Source: Bacillota bacterium (GTDB lineage Bacteria > Bacillota > Clostridia > Acetivibrionales > JAMNXU01). From it: 44,254 nucleotides of DNA. The notes under the pieces are model-generated. The model saw only the letters and a list, made by a program, of their open reading frames with translations, ran no database searches and was not told where the DNA came from. The DNA lies in NCBI GenBank assembly GCA_023623175.1, contig JAMNXU010000012.1, forward strand, positions 1 to 44,254, written 5' to 3'. Shown in pieces: positions 28,069-37,836 of the stretch (within the stretch, counting starts at the first letter, position 1; each line of letters starts with the position of its first letter). Both the position numbers and the translations under genes were made by a program.

Positions 28069-29721
28069 TTACTGCATTTCGGGATCCAGTTCGGGGTCTT
28101 TTTTATTTGCAAATTCTTTTCTGTATTCATAAAGGGTTTTTCCGGTCATCCTTCTAAACAGCTTACTGAAATATTTTGGATCGGAAAAGCCCACTTTTCT
28201 GCTTATTTCCTGCGTCGTGAAATTTGTTGTCAGCAGGAGTCTCTTGGCGTTTTTTATCCTTAGTTCCGTTTTATAATCAACAAAACTCATTCCCGTTTCT
28301 TTTTTAAAAAGCTCGCTGAAATAGGCGGGGCTGAGGTGCACGTACCGGGCCACCTGTTCAAGGTTAATGTCGCCGTAATAACTCTGGTCAATGATTTTCC
28401 TGGCAGTTTCAATGATGTTCGTGTTATTTATCGGGTTTTTCTCAAGATAATGCTTGTTAAGATGCTTTATAAGCTCTTTGACACATTCCCTGAGTTCGTT
28501 GACTGTGGCCGTGCTTTTTATTTTTTCGTAGGGATGGATATTTGTCAGTATTGATTCATAGCCGATGAAAGAGAGCTGGAGATTAAGCCGTATGGTAAGC
28601 GACTGTATTACGGTCCAGAAAAACTCCTGGATTTCGGCGGGTTTTACCTTGCAGCTGATGCTGCTGTTTTCAAGCACGCTGTCAACATAGGCCAGGGCAG
28701 GGTCGCAGTTTGAAAGCCGGATATTGAGCGCGAGGTCGTCGAGTATTTCATTTGTTATCCTGAGTTTTCCGCTGTTATTAAACATGTTGCATGCATAGAA
28801 ATAATATTTTTCTTCCGGTTTCCAGAACCTCATGAGCAGCGCCTCAACGGCCTCCTGGTAAAGGTCCGGGAGGGATTTCAGCATCTGAGTGGTGCGGCTT
28901 ATGCCGACGGAGAAGGTGCCACCGTAATACTTGGCATAAAATTTCCTGCACAGTTCGACTGCCCTGCCGAAAGGAGAAGAAGCAGCCCGGGCGGCGTTTG
29001 CGTCGGAGGGGATTTCCTGTGGCCCGTGGTTGAATATTACAACGAGTTCGTATTCCGATCCGGTTTTGGAGAAAACAACGCCGTTTGCGTATTTCCTGAG
29101 CACTCTCCGAAATATTGCCTTTGCCCTGGATATGTCCAGGCCGGGCTTGGCGTCATCCGGCACAATGACGGCCACGGTAAAGCATGGATTGCTGAACCGG
29201 ATATTGTATTTCGAAAGCGTGTTGCTGATGGAATCCACGGTCATGCTGTTGGGCTGGATCAGCCTGTTGAGGAAGTTTTCGTGCACAATGGGCAGGGCTT
29301 TTATATATTCTGTTTTGAGGAGCCTTTTTTCTTCAGCTTCCTTCCGCTCGCTTTCAATTTCTTCAATCAGACGGCGGAGGATACCTGTTATTTCTTTTTC
29401 TTCCACCGGCTTGAGAATGTAGTCGTTGACTCCGAGCTTTATCGCCTGCTGGGCATACTCAAATTCGTTGTACCCACTGATTATAACGATTTTCATTTCC
29501 CTGTTTGTTTTTTTCAGTTCCTCGATGAGCTCAAGACCCGAAAGCCCTGGCATCATTATATCGGTCACGAGTATTTCAGGGTTGTATTTTCTGCACAATT
29601 CCAGAGCCTCGATCCCGTTTGACGCTTCGGAGACCAACGTCAGCCCCAGGCTGTCAAAGGGAATTGTCCTGCAAATTGTTGCCCTTACCCATTTTTCATC
29701 ATCGGCTATTATTACTTTCAC
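28069..29721 (-). CDS. YesN-type response regulator with AraC DNA-binding domain
   Basis: A 550-aa cytosolic regulator. Residues 1-120 are a receiver domain with acidic pair D7/D8, phospho-acceptor D54 (LVTDIMMPG) and K104 (YILKP). The middle (about 150-420) is a variable region typical of YesN proteins. The C-terminal about 100 residues carry two AraC-type helix-turn-helices (NLEQVARYVHLSPAYFSELFKKE; TTQEISRKVGFSDPKYFSKLFRRMTG). It is 63 bp downstream of its cognate kinase, transcribed together on the minus strand and divergent from the exporter operon, its most likely target. YesMN systems usually sit beside sugar ABC importers; here the neighbour is an exporter-like set plus a lone binding protein. 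Confidence 0.92.
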   Translation of the reverse strand: MKVIIADDEKWVRATICRTIPFDSLGLTLVSEASNGIEALELCRKYNPEILVTDIMMPGLSGLELIEELKKTNREMKIVIISGYNEFEYAQQAIKLGVNDYILKPVEEKEITGILRRLIEEIESERKEAEEKRLLKTEYIKALPIVHENFLNRLIQPNSMTVDSISNTLSKYNIRFSNPCFTVAVIVPDDAKPGLDISRAKAIFRRVLRKYANGVVFSKTGSEYELVVIFNHGPQEIPSDANAARAASSPFGRAVELCRKFYAKYYGGTFSVGISRTTQMLKSLPDLYQEAVEALLMRFWKPEEKYYFYACNMFNNSGKLRITNEILDDLALNIRLSNCDPALAYVDSVLENSSISCKVKPAEIQEFFWTVIQSLTIRLNLQLSFIGYESILTNIHPYEKIKSTATVNELRECVKELIKHLNKHYLEKNPINNTNIIETARKIIDQSYYGDINLEQVARYVHLSPAYFSELFKKETGMSFVDYKTELRIKNAKRLLLTTNFTTQEISRKVGFSDPKYFSKLFRRMTGKTLYEYRKEFANKKDPELDPEMQ

Positions 29722-29749
29722 CCGGTTGACCTCCTTACATGCCTTTCAT

Positions 29750-29775
29750 AAATAACAGACTTAAATAACAGACTT
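29750..29775 (-). repeat. 13-bp tandem duplication between kinase and regulator
   Basis: AAATAACAGACTT occurs twice in tandem (29750-29762 and 29763-29775) in the 63-bp gap between the two genes. A short slippage duplication. Confidence 0.6.
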
Positions 29776-29784
29776 ACAGCAGGC

Positions 29785-31725
29785 TCATTTTGCCGGATCT
29801 TCATCTTTTATAACCGGCAGCGTTATTTCTACGATAGTGCCTGTTTCGGGTTTCAGGTATTTTATACCATACTGTTCACCGAAATACAATTTTATTCTTG
29901 AATTTATGTTTCTTACACCGATTCCTGTACCGGAGGAATGGGTTCCGCCCTGGCCTTCACTATCCTCGGGAGGACTGCTCCTTGACAGTTTTCTGTTAAG
30001 CGCGTCGACGGCATCATGGGACATGCCGATACCGTCGTCGGCCACAATTATCTTCAATACGTTTACAAGGTCCAGTATTTCTATCCTGATCCTGCCTTTT
30101 CCCACCTTGCGCTCGAGACCGTGTTTTATCGAGTTCTCGACAAGCGGCTGCAATGTAAGCTTCAGGATTTTATAGTTCAGAACTTCGGGCGGAATCTTGT
30201 AAATCAGCTCAAATTTGTTTTCATACCTGAAATTCTGGATTGAAATATAGTTTTCAAGGTACTGGATTTCCTCCCTGATTGGCACCAGGAACTTGTCACT
30301 GACACTGTAACGGAAGAAAAGCGAAAGAGCCTTGGACATGGCGGCAATGTCGTTCAGTCCGTGGTAAAGCGCGGCGCCCCTTATCGACTCCAGCGTGTTG
30401 TAAAGAAAATGCGGGTTTATCTGGTTCTGCAGGGAATTGAGTTCGGCTTCCTTTTGTTTCAGCTGAATGTTGTAAACCTTGTCGACAAGGTGCTTGATGT
30501 CCGATATGGTGTTGAAGCTGTCGGAAAGCGACGGCGTTTGGGCGGCCCGGATGTTGTCGCCGCTTAAGGCCTTCGCGCTGTATTGCCCCGACAGCACAGT
30601 GGTAAGTTCCTTTATCGGTTTCAGCAAAATCATCCGCGAAACTACGAGGAAAAATACCAGCACGGCTGCCACTGCCAGCAGCGATACTATAATAACGGGG
30701 TTTTTCAGGAAAAATACTCCGTGCAGAACCCTGTCTTCCGGTATTACGCTGATAACTTTCCAGTTCGTGTTATTTGAAGTACAGTGTATTACAAAATACG
30801 TTTTTTTTTCGTCGAGCCTGACTTTTTGCGCTGCGCTCTCGGAATAAGCTATTTTTCCGGCAATAAGGGCGTCCAGTTCCTTTCCGATAAGTTCCGTGTC
30901 GTTGCTGTAAATTATTTTATTATTCCTGTCGGTTATGTATACCGTACCCTTCAAAAACTCGTGGTAAGTCTGTATATTCATCAGGTCACCGATACTGTCA
31001 AGGCTGAAATCCACGAGCAGCACATCGTGTATGACGGTGTGGCGCGTCTCGGGTAAGACCTTTGAAAGCGAAAATACGTAGTTATGTTCTCCTCCTTCAT
31101 AAAACCTGTGAGTTATTCCCAATACGTACACTTCATCGGGATTTGACAGGGTTTCGGCATACCACTCATCGTTATATGGGTCCAAAAGGGAAATAGGACT
31201 GTGATTGTAAAGAATGTTATACACATTATCGCTGCTTAGTATATAAATTCCTTCAGGTTTTATGTTCTTATTGCTGTTTACGAAATCTCTCAGCTGCATC
31301 CTGTAAATTGCCGCCTGCACGTTGTCGGCATCCGGAAGCTCGAGTTCCTGTAATTGTGAAACGCTTTTGAAATATTCAAGCATTATTGAATTTCTTGAAA
31401 GGGTCCTTGTAAAAGCTTTTAAATCCTCAATGTAATAATCCAGCGTGTTGGATATCTGAAAGTTGTTTTTCATTACAAGCTCGGAAACGCTTTCTTCCAG
31501 GACCTTTTTCGACTGGTCGTAATTTATGAACCCGAACAGGCCGAAAGGAAGAAGTATGAACAGCAGAAAGGAAAGTATAAATTTGGAGCTCAGTTTTATG
31601 CCTGAAAAACTTTGCTTTATCTGCCTGAAACTGAACTTGCTCAAAAACGGCTTTATGCTTATTTTGCCCCAAATATGCCTTATGCTGTTTTTGCCTGGAA
31701 AACGGGTAAATAACAAGCGGTTCAC
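29785..31725 (-). CDS. YesM-type membrane sensor histidine kinase
   Basis: A 646-aa kinase. The first membrane segment is at about 48-69, followed by an extracellular dCache-like sensor of about 270 residues. The second segment is at about 345-370, then a HAMP region and a His_kinase domain with H439 in LQNQINPHFLYNTLESIRG. The GHKL ATPase has N in LVENSIKHG, DDGIGMS and GTGIGVRNI. GTG 31725 is the likely start; the ribosome site is poor. It contains an A9 run on the coding strand (30801-30809), which could cause slippage or sequencing errors. It pairs with the following response regulator, and its sensor domain probably perceives a ligand or envelope state relevant to the divergent transporter. 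Confidence 0.92.
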   Translation of the reverse strand: MNRLLFTRFPGKNSIRHIWGKISIKPFLSKFSFRQIKQSFSGIKLSSKFILSFLLFILLPFGLFGFINYDQSKKVLEESVSELVMKNNFQISNTLDYYIEDLKAFTRTLSRNSIMLEYFKSVSQLQELELPDADNVQAAIYRMQLRDFVNSNKNIKPEGIYILSSDNVYNILYNHSPISLLDPYNDEWYAETLSNPDEVYVLGITHRFYEGGEHNYVFSLSKVLPETRHTVIHDVLLVDFSLDSIGDLMNIQTYHEFLKGTVYITDRNNKIIYSNDTELIGKELDALIAGKIAYSESAAQKVRLDEKKTYFVIHCTSNNTNWKVISVIPEDRVLHGVFFLKNPVIIVSLLAVAAVLVFFLVVSRMILLKPIKELTTVLSGQYSAKALSGDNIRAAQTPSLSDSFNTISDIKHLVDKVYNIQLKQKEAELNSLQNQINPHFLYNTLESIRGAALYHGLNDIAAMSKALSLFFRYSVSDKFLVPIREEIQYLENYISIQNFRYENKFELIYKIPPEVLNYKILKLTLQPLVENSIKHGLERKVGKGRIRIEILDLVNVLKIIVADDGIGMSHDAVDALNRKLSRSSPPEDSEGQGGTHSSGTGIGVRNINSRIKLYFGEQYGIKYLKPETGTIVEITLPVIKDEDPAK

Positions 31726-31766
31726 CTGTGACCAAAACCTTCCACGTGATATAGGGGAAAGAATGT

Positions 31767-31795
31767 ATTATAATTAAGTTGCAATATGGATTTAA
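31767..31795 (-). promoter_or_regulatory. Possible promoter of the kinase-regulator pair
   Basis: On the minus strand TTAAAT (31795-31790), 17 bp and TATAAT (31772-31767) precede the kinase start by about 42 bp. Confidence 0.5.
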
Positions 31796-31860
31796 TTCAA
31801 TATAATATGTGTTACACGTTAACTTTATTTTAAATAAACATATACATTAAATCAATCGGA

Positions 31861-31890
31861 AAAAAAACTCCTTTTATCGTAAAAAACTCC
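31861..31890 (+). promoter_or_regulatory. Direct-repeat operator candidate (AAAAAACTCC x2)
   Basis: Two copies of AAAAAACTCC end at 31871 and 31890, an offset of 19 bp (about two helical turns). The second lies 12 bp upstream of a -35 box. Tandem half-sites next to -35 are typical for AraC-type activators, so the divergent YesN-like regulator is the natural candidate. Inference only. Confidence 0.45.
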
Positions 31891-31902
31891 ACTTTTTTAG
31901 AT

Positions 31903-31932
31903 TTGTTCATATATGGTAATATAAAATAGAAT
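31903..31932 (+). promoter_or_regulatory. Promoter of the exporter operon
   Basis: TTGTTC (31903-31908), 18 bp and TAGAAT (31927-31932). A weak -35 with a good -10 fits an activator-dependent promoter. The leader is about 77 nt. Confidence 0.5.
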
Positions 31933-32015
31933 AAAAATATGCAAGCCATGGTAATGGCGACAATGGCTTATTTCAAGCTGTATCACTAAATTTTTATCTA
32001 TTGGGGGAAGAATGC

Positions 32016-33224
32016 ATGAGAAAACATGGAGCTATTGAGAATTTTATGCGGGCGCTGAAAAAAACGGTTATTTTCGGAGTAATTATCGCATTGGCCGCAT
32101 CTGTATCCGGCTGCAACCTGTTTCCCAAGGAGGAAGAAATTTTGCCGCCTCCGCTTACGGAGCCTCCGCAGGCCGAATATGAAACTTATACGGTCACCAG
32201 GGAATATATTGCGAGAAGAGTTGGAGGCATTGCCACTTTCAGATCGACAAGCAATTACGATCTGAGTTTCAAGTCGGGTGGAACTCTTAAGGCTATCCAT
32301 GTAAGTCTGAATGATACAGTGAAAAAAGGTCAGCTCCTGATGGAACTGGAAAATGAATCCCTTGAAAGAAGCCTTAAGCGAATGGAACTGGATTTGCAGA
32401 ATCAGCAACTGGATTTCGAAAATACGAAGAAGAATCTTGAGAGCCAGATAGAACAGGAAAAGCAAAAGCTTGAAGAGCTGAAGAAAGAATATGAATATAA
32501 ATCCGCTCCGGAAATGCAGGGAATCGTATCGCAGAAGGAGCTTGATGATCTGCAGAAAAAAATTAAGGACCAGGAAGCTGCCATAGTAAAAGCCCAGGAA
32601 AATTACCAGTACCAGATTACCAAGCTGTCCAACAACCTTAAGAAAGCCCAGATGGAATATGAATACAGCAAGCAGGATTATGAGAAAACCAAGCTAGTTT
32701 CTCCGATAGACGGCATAGTCAGCACCATTAACACCAATCTCCGCATTGGCGCAAATGTGCCTGCCAACCAGATGGTCATACAGATCCAGGACCCCAATAC
32801 ACTTTATTTAAGCTACACCGATGATCAAAACGCGCAGTATTTCCAGCTCAATGCCGAAGTTGAAGTGCAATTTAACAATCAGACCTATAAAGGTATAGTT
32901 GTACAGACCCCGACAACCCTCGCAGCGGGCTCGGGCGGCAACCCCGCGCTGCTTAACACAGTCTTTATCAAGGTTGATGAATTGGTAGGAAAAGTAAGAG
33001 CCAATGACCGTGCCAATGTTTACCTGACACTGGCAGAGAAGGAAAACGCCGTTGTAATCCCAAGGGCATACCTGCAACAGGTCCAGGGGCGCAATTTCGT
33101 ATGGGTGCTCGACGAAGAAGCAATGGTCAAACGCGAACGTGATGTTGAGATCGGCATCAACGATGGTACGCGCATAGAGATTGTAAAAGGTCTTGAAGCA
33201 GGAGAAAAGATTGTTGCTAGATAA
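32016..33224 (+). CDS. Membrane-fusion (HlyD/MacA-type) lipoprotein
   Basis: A 402-aa protein with a basic N-terminus, a hydrophobic core and the lipobox AASVSGC (Cys about residue 32), so it is anchored outside the membrane by lipid. Domain order is typical of MacA/HlyD: beta-barrel and lipoyl half-motif (SGGTLKAIHVSLNDTVKKGQ), a long coiled coil (about 100-220), a second lipoyl half (KLVSPIDGIVSTINTN), then beta-barrel and membrane-proximal domains. ATG 32016 is chosen because GGGGGAAG sits five bases upstream; the in-frame TTG 32001 precedes that site. First gene of a five-gene operon with FtsX-type permease and two ATPases. Confidence 0.92.
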   Translation: MRKHGAIENFMRALKKTVIFGVIIALAASVSGCNLFPKEEEILPPPLTEPPQAEYETYTVTREYIARRVGGIATFRSTSNYDLSFKSGGTLKAIHVSLNDTVKKGQLLMELENESLERSLKRMELDLQNQQLDFENTKKNLESQIEQEKQKLEELKKEYEYKSAPEMQGIVSQKELDDLQKKIKDQEAAIVKAQENYQYQITKLSNNLKKAQMEYEYSKQDYEKTKLVSPIDGIVSTINTNLRIGANVPANQMVIQIQDPNTLYLSYTDDQNAQYFQLNAEVEVQFNNQTYKGIVVQTPTTLAAGSGGNPALLNTVFIKVDELVGKVRANDRANVYLTLAEKENAVVIPRAYLQQVQGRNFVWVLDEEAMVKRERDVEIGINDGTRIEIVKGLEAGEKIVAR

Positions 33225-33272
33225 CATCCGCGCCGGATTGGACCTAATTGCTCACTTAAAGGGGGAAGTCAA

Positions 33273-36152
33273 GTGCTTCTTATTGTACTGAGAAAGATGC
33301 TCAGCAACAAATGGATGGTTCTGTGCCTGCTGGTGGGTTCAGTACTTTCGGTTGCAATGCTGAGCAGTATACCGATATATACAAACGGTGTAATTCAAAG
33401 AATGCTTACCAAGGACCTGGAACGGTTCCAGATGGAAACGTCGGAATTTCCCGGCGGTTTCTACATCAGGGCCGACCTGCAGCTGGCCTACATTCCCACT
33501 GAAACGGTGGATGCATACAAATACTTCAATGAAATCGTAACGAATGAAAAGGCCAAGCAATACAATCTTCCTGTTTTGGCCAGCTTTGAAAACATCAGCT
33601 CCAGAAGTTTCATAATGGAGCTTGAAGTCAATGATATAGACGACAGGACATGGAGAACCACCAAGGTCCAGAGCGTTTCCGGTATACAGGACCATCTTGA
33701 ACTCGTGACCGGGCGCTTTCCGTCGAACAAGAAGAAAGACGGAGTTTACGAGGTCATGGTCACAAGTGACACAATGGCAAATATGAATCTTTTGCTCGAC
33801 AGGGTTTACAGGCTGCATTTCAAGAGCGACATAGACAATGACTTTGAAGATGAAGAGGTCTCTGTCAGGGTAAAAGTCGTGGGAGTGGTTACCCAGAAGG
33901 ATACACGGGATCCTTACTGGCTGCATGGTCTTGCGGACTATTCCGATACACTGTTAATGGACTATGACCTGTTCCTCGGAAGTTTCCTCGAGGAGGTCCC
34001 GATAGTCCAGAACGTGCGCTGGTATTATGCTTACGATTACCACAAGATCAATCTCCACAACCTGCCCCATATAATTAACGCATATGATTCCCAGATGCGC
34101 TGGACAAGGCAACACTCCGGCGTGCTCGAAGTCAAGTTTGCGCCCTATGAAACGCTGATGAACCATTACGACAGGGAAGGTAAACTGAGAACGACGCTAT
34201 GGGTACTCCAGACACCGGTATTAATGATGCTCGCCTTCTACATCTTCATGGTGGCGGGACTTGTTGTGGAATTTGAAAGTAATGAAATTGCAGTATTAAA
34301 GAGCAGGGGCGCCAGCAGCGGGCAGATATTCCTGATGTATCTGCAGGAAAGCGCCATTCTCGGGCTTATAGCTTTGGCTGTCGGTCCGTTGTTGGGGCTG
34401 CTGATTTGTAACATACTTGGTTCATCGAACGGATTCCTTGAATTCGTTAACCGCACGGCTCTGCCTATATCCCTGAGCTTTGACGCGATTATCTATTCTG
34501 TAATAGCAGTCGTGTTCTTCATGCTCATGATGCTCCTTCCCGCCATCAGGGCTTCGAGGACCACGATTGTGCAGTACAAGCAGAGCAAGGCAAGAGGAAA
34601 GAAATTTGTATTTTGGAAAAGATACCTGCTGGATTTCATACTGCTGGGAATATCCCTTTACGGTTTGTACCAGTATTATACCAACCAGCAGGGCCTCATT
34701 AAGGCAACCGGACTGGAAGGTGCGGGCATACCGACCGACAAGCTGCTCTTCCTGATTTCGACGCTGTTTATTCTCGGCGTAGGGCTGTTCTTCCTGAGAA
34801 TTTATCCGTATATTATCAGGTTAATATTCTGGATCGGCAGAAGATTCTGGTCGCCGGTATTCTACATTTCATTCATACAGGTAGGAAGAACCGGCGGACA
34901 GGAGCAGTTCCTCATGCTGTTCCTCATCCTGACGCTTTCAATCGGTTTGTTCAGCGCCAATTCGGCCAGGACGACCAACAGGAACATGGAGGAGAAACTG
35001 CGCTATGCAATCGGCGCCGATATCGTAGTACAGGAGCACTGGAAATCAGTGCCGCTGAATACGGGCAGCGCTGTATACCTCGAGGAAAGCGGAGGTACAT
35101 TCCCGGTCATCCAGACCGGTCCGAGATTGTATATAGAGCCCAACTTCGACCGCTTCAAGGAACTTAAGGGTGTTGAACTCGCAACGAAGGTAATGACGCC
35201 CGAGGGCGGTTCAGTATCGCTCGGCGGCGAATTCGTAGAAAATGTTAAGATACAGGCCATCATACCCCATGAATATGCGAAAGTAGCATGGTTCAGGACG
35301 GATCTGATGCCCTATCACTGGTATCATGCTCTTAAATACCTGAATACCTATCCCGACGGGCTGCTGCTGTCGAAATCATTCCAGACCGAGTACAATGTGC
35401 AGAGAGGCGACAGCGTACAGGTCCGCTGGGGCGACTCGAGCTATATCGAAGGAAGGGTAATCGACTTCATTGAATACTGGCCTACGCTGAACCCCAACAA
35501 AACACCAGATGGAGAAATCCCATTCTTCGTGGTCTGCAACTACAATTACGTTCGCGATCAAACCACGGTGGAGCCCTATAGCGTATGGCTCAAGAAAAAG
35601 AAGGGAGCCACATCCAAGGAGATTTACGATGATATCGTTGCCAAAGGCATAGTTATAGAAACCGAGGACGACATCAAGGACGTTGACCAGCTGATCATAC
35701 AGGAAAAGAACGATCCGATGCTCCAGGGAACCAACGGTTCGCTTACACTGAACTTCATTGTGACGATGCTCATCAGCATGATAGGTTTCCTGATTTACTG
35801 GATCATGTCCATTAAATCGCGGGTGCTGCAGTTCGGTATTTTGCGAGCCATGGGATTATCCCTCAAGAAAGTCATAGGCATGCTGGTTTGCGAGCAGGTT
35901 CTCATATCAGGCACCGCGATCGCGGCGGGCATTATAATAGGTGGATATTCAAGCAAAATATTCGTTCCTCTGCTGCAGGTTACGGAAAGCGCTGCAAGCC
36001 AAGTGCCTCCGTTCAAGGTAATAACGGATATTGCAGACTACATGAAGGTTTACGCGATAGTTGCAATAATGCTTATTATCGGGTTTATCGCACTTGGTTC
36101 CATAATCTCAAGGGTCAAGATAAGCCAGGCCTTAAAGTTAGGGGAGGATTAA
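33273..36152 (+). CDS. 959-aa ABC permease with two FtsX domains
   Basis: A large permease with about ten membrane segments: one at 10-32, three at about 310-430 (first FtsX unit, with ESNEIAVLKSRGASSGQI), three at about 450-570, and three at about 825-950 (second FtsX unit, with SRVLQFGILRAMGLSLKKVIG). Two large extracellular domains lie at about 35-305 and 575-820. Each FtsX unit keeps the cytosolic 'LK(S)RG/LRAMG' coupling helix. This tandem layout resembles LolC/LolE-like or BceB-like exporters rather than single-unit MacB. GTG 33273 follows AAGGGGGAAG. ABC1 starts one base after its stop codon. Substrate unknown; a peptide, lipid or lipoprotein is more likely than a sugar. Confidence 0.88.
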   Translation: MLLIVLRKMLSNKWMVLCLLVGSVLSVAMLSSIPIYTNGVIQRMLTKDLERFQMETSEFPGGFYIRADLQLAYIPTETVDAYKYFNEIVTNEKAKQYNLPVLASFENISSRSFIMELEVNDIDDRTWRTTKVQSVSGIQDHLELVTGRFPSNKKKDGVYEVMVTSDTMANMNLLLDRVYRLHFKSDIDNDFEDEEVSVRVKVVGVVTQKDTRDPYWLHGLADYSDTLLMDYDLFLGSFLEEVPIVQNVRWYYAYDYHKINLHNLPHIINAYDSQMRWTRQHSGVLEVKFAPYETLMNHYDREGKLRTTLWVLQTPVLMMLAFYIFMVAGLVVEFESNEIAVLKSRGASSGQIFLMYLQESAILGLIALAVGPLLGLLICNILGSSNGFLEFVNRTALPISLSFDAIIYSVIAVVFFMLMMLLPAIRASRTTIVQYKQSKARGKKFVFWKRYLLDFILLGISLYGLYQYYTNQQGLIKATGLEGAGIPTDKLLFLISTLFILGVGLFFLRIYPYIIRLIFWIGRRFWSPVFYISFIQVGRTGGQEQFLMLFLILTLSIGLFSANSARTTNRNMEEKLRYAIGADIVVQEHWKSVPLNTGSAVYLEESGGTFPVIQTGPRLYIEPNFDRFKELKGVELATKVMTPEGGSVSLGGEFVENVKIQAIIPHEYAKVAWFRTDLMPYHWYHALKYLNTYPDGLLLSKSFQTEYNVQRGDSVQVRWGDSSYIEGRVIDFIEYWPTLNPNKTPDGEIPFFVVCNYNYVRDQTTVEPYSVWLKKKKGATSKEIYDDIVAKGIVIETEDDIKDVDQLIIQEKNDPMLQGTNGSLTLNFIVTMLISMIGFLIYWIMSIKSRVLQFGILRAMGLSLKKVIGMLVCEQVLISGTAIAAGIIIGGYSSKIFVPLLQVTESAASQVPPFKVITDIADYMKVYAIVAIMLIIGFIALGSIISRVKISQALKLGED

Positions 36153-36153
36153 T

Positions 36154-36831
36154 ATGGAAGCTATTATCAGGACGGAGAACCTCTCGCGGGACTTCGTATC
36201 AGGCAGGGACGTTGTTCACGCACTGAAGAATGTGAATATAGAAATTATGAAAGGCCAGCTCACCATTTTAAGAGGAAGGTCCGGTTCGGGTAAAACCACG
36301 CTCATTAACCTGTTGGGAGCGCTGGACCAGCCGACTTCAGGAAAGATTTATTTCAATGACACGGAAATCACGAAACTGTCAGAGCAAAAACGAGACGAAC
36401 TGCGCAGGACCAACATGGGTTTTGTATTCCAGTCCGTTGCTCTGATATCCATGATGTCGGCTTACGAAAATGTTGAATTCGGCCTGAGAATAGCCGGTTA
36501 TCCCGCCGCCGACAGAAGGAAGAGGGCCGTGGAATGCCTGAACCTTGTCGGCCTTGGGAAGAGAATTGACCACAGGCCCCACGAATTGTCGGGCGGTGAG
36601 CAGCAAAGGGTTGCCATCGCGAGAGCCATGGCCCATAAACCGGCTGTCATATTTGCCGACGAACCGACGGCGGAACTGGATACTGCCATGGGTTTGCAGG
36701 TGGTAAGGCTGTTCAAGAAACTTGTTACCGAGGAAGGCCTTACCGTTGTAATGACTACCCATGACCCTGCGATGATGGAAATCGGGGACCGGGTATATAC
36801 CTTGGAGGACGGTGAAGTTGTAAATGAGTGA
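36154..36831 (+). CDS. ABC transporter ATPase (MacB/LolD type)
   Basis: A 225-aa ATPase with Walker A GRSGSGKT, Q-loop FQS, signature [16 protein letters not shown], Walker B VIFADEPTAELD and H-loop TTHD. LolD/MacB/FtsE-type proteins of this length work with FtsX permeases. It follows the permease directly and overlaps the next ATPase gene by 8 nt (ATGAGTGA). Two different ATPases with a two-unit permease suggest a heterodimeric motor. Confidence 0.94.
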   Translation: MEAIIRTENLSRDFVSGRDVVHALKNVNIEIMKGQLTILRGRSGSGKTTLINLLGALDQPTSGKIYFNDTEITKLSEQKRDELRRTNMGFVFQSVALISMMSAYENVEFGLRIAGYPAADRRKRAVECLNLVGLGKRIDHRPHELSGGEQQRVAIARAMAHKPAVIFADEPTAELDTAMGLQVVRLFKKLVTEEGLTVVMTTHDPAMMEIGDRVYTLEDGEVVNE

Positions 36832-37798
36832 ACTTGAAAATACGAACGTTGCGCAGGAAACTAAAAACGTCGAAGTGGACAGTAAGTACATCATTTACTG
36901 TGAAAACCTGGTCAAGATATTCAAAACCAAGGACATCGAGGTTGTAGCGCTCCAGGGACTTGACCTGGTTGTAGAATACGGCGAGCTCATGGCCATCATC
37001 GGTAACAGCGGAAGCGGTAAATCAACGCTGCTCAACATGCTCGGAGGTCTTGACAGGCCGTCGGCGGGCAAGCTGTATGTGGATGGAAAGGATCTTCTGA
37101 AGTTTGACGACAAGCAGCTTTACGCATATAAACGCGAAACCGTCGGATTTGTCTGGCAGAACAATGCCCGAAACCTCATACCGTATCTTACGGCTGTTGA
37201 GAACGTGGAAATTCCGATGATACTGGACAAGAGAAAGAAAAGAAGAGAGAGGGCTATCGAGCTGCTCGACATGGTAGGACTGTCCCATCGCAGGAACAAT
37301 AAGCTCAGCCAGCTGTCAGGCGGTGAGCAGCAGAGGGTTGCAATAGCGATCGCGCTGGCCAACAATCCTAAGATACTGCTGGCCGACGAGCCTACCGGAG
37401 CCGTCGATACAAAGACCGCGGCTCAGATATTGGGCATTTTCAGGGAACTCAACAGGGTCCTGGGGCTTACCGTTGTCATAGTTACGCACGACAGACAGCT
37501 TTCCAAGGCTGTTGACCGTGTTGTGGCAATCAGTGACGGCCGCACGAGCAGCGAGTTCATCAGGAAAAAATCCTATGCTGAAGCGCTGGCTGAGATGGAC
37601 AGGGCAGAACATGAGAAAGAGACGCACATTGAGTACGCGGTTGTGGACAGGGCAGGAAGACTGCAGATACCAAAAGATTACCTTGAAGCACTGCACCTTA
37701 AGGGCAAGGACAAGATTCGCGTGGAACTTGAAAACGACAGAATCGTTCTGCTGCCTCCCGAAGCTTCCGAAGGCGAAGAACAAGCGGCCGTAAACTAA
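36824..37798 (+). CDS. ABC ATPase with a C-terminal AbrB/SpoVT-like domain
   Basis: A 324-aa ATPase, about 90 residues longer than its partner. Residues about 25-250 form a MacB/LolD-type ATPase: Walker A GNSGSGKS, signature [16 protein letters not shown], Walker [14 protein letters not shown]-loop VTHD. A linker (about 250-266) leads to about 268-312, which read [18 protein letters not shown] and [14 protein letters not shown]. That is the swapped-hairpin pattern of AbrB/SpoVT proteins (V-D-x-x-G-R-x-x-I-P, then an acidic beta-hairpin). The tail could dimerize the ATPase, bind DNA, or bind another AbrB-fold protein. The fusion is unusual for a transporter ATPase; the ATPase call is firm, the tail's function unknown. 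Confidence 0.88.
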   Translation: MSELENTNVAQETKNVEVDSKYIIYCENLVKIFKTKDIEVVALQGLDLVVEYGELMAIIGNSGSGKSTLLNMLGGLDRPSAGKLYVDGKDLLKFDDKQLYAYKRETVGFVWQNNARNLIPYLTAVENVEIPMILDKRKKRRERAIELLDMVGLSHRRNNKLSQLSGGEQQRVAIAIALANNPKILLADEPTGAVDTKTAAQILGIFRELNRVLGLTVVIVTHDRQLSKAVDRVVAISDGRTSSEFIRKKSYAEALAEMDRAEHEKETHIEYAVVDRAGRLQIPKDYLEALHLKGKDKIRVELENDRIVLLPPEASEGEEQAAVN

Positions 37799-37836
37799 AA
37801 AAGACGTCGGTTTTTACAGGGAGAGTCCATTTTGAT

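Noticed and set aside
30801..30809. A9 run in the kinase gene as a second programmed slippage site
   Set aside because: The run encodes ordinary residues inside the sensor domain; slipped products would just be truncated, with no sensible functional form.
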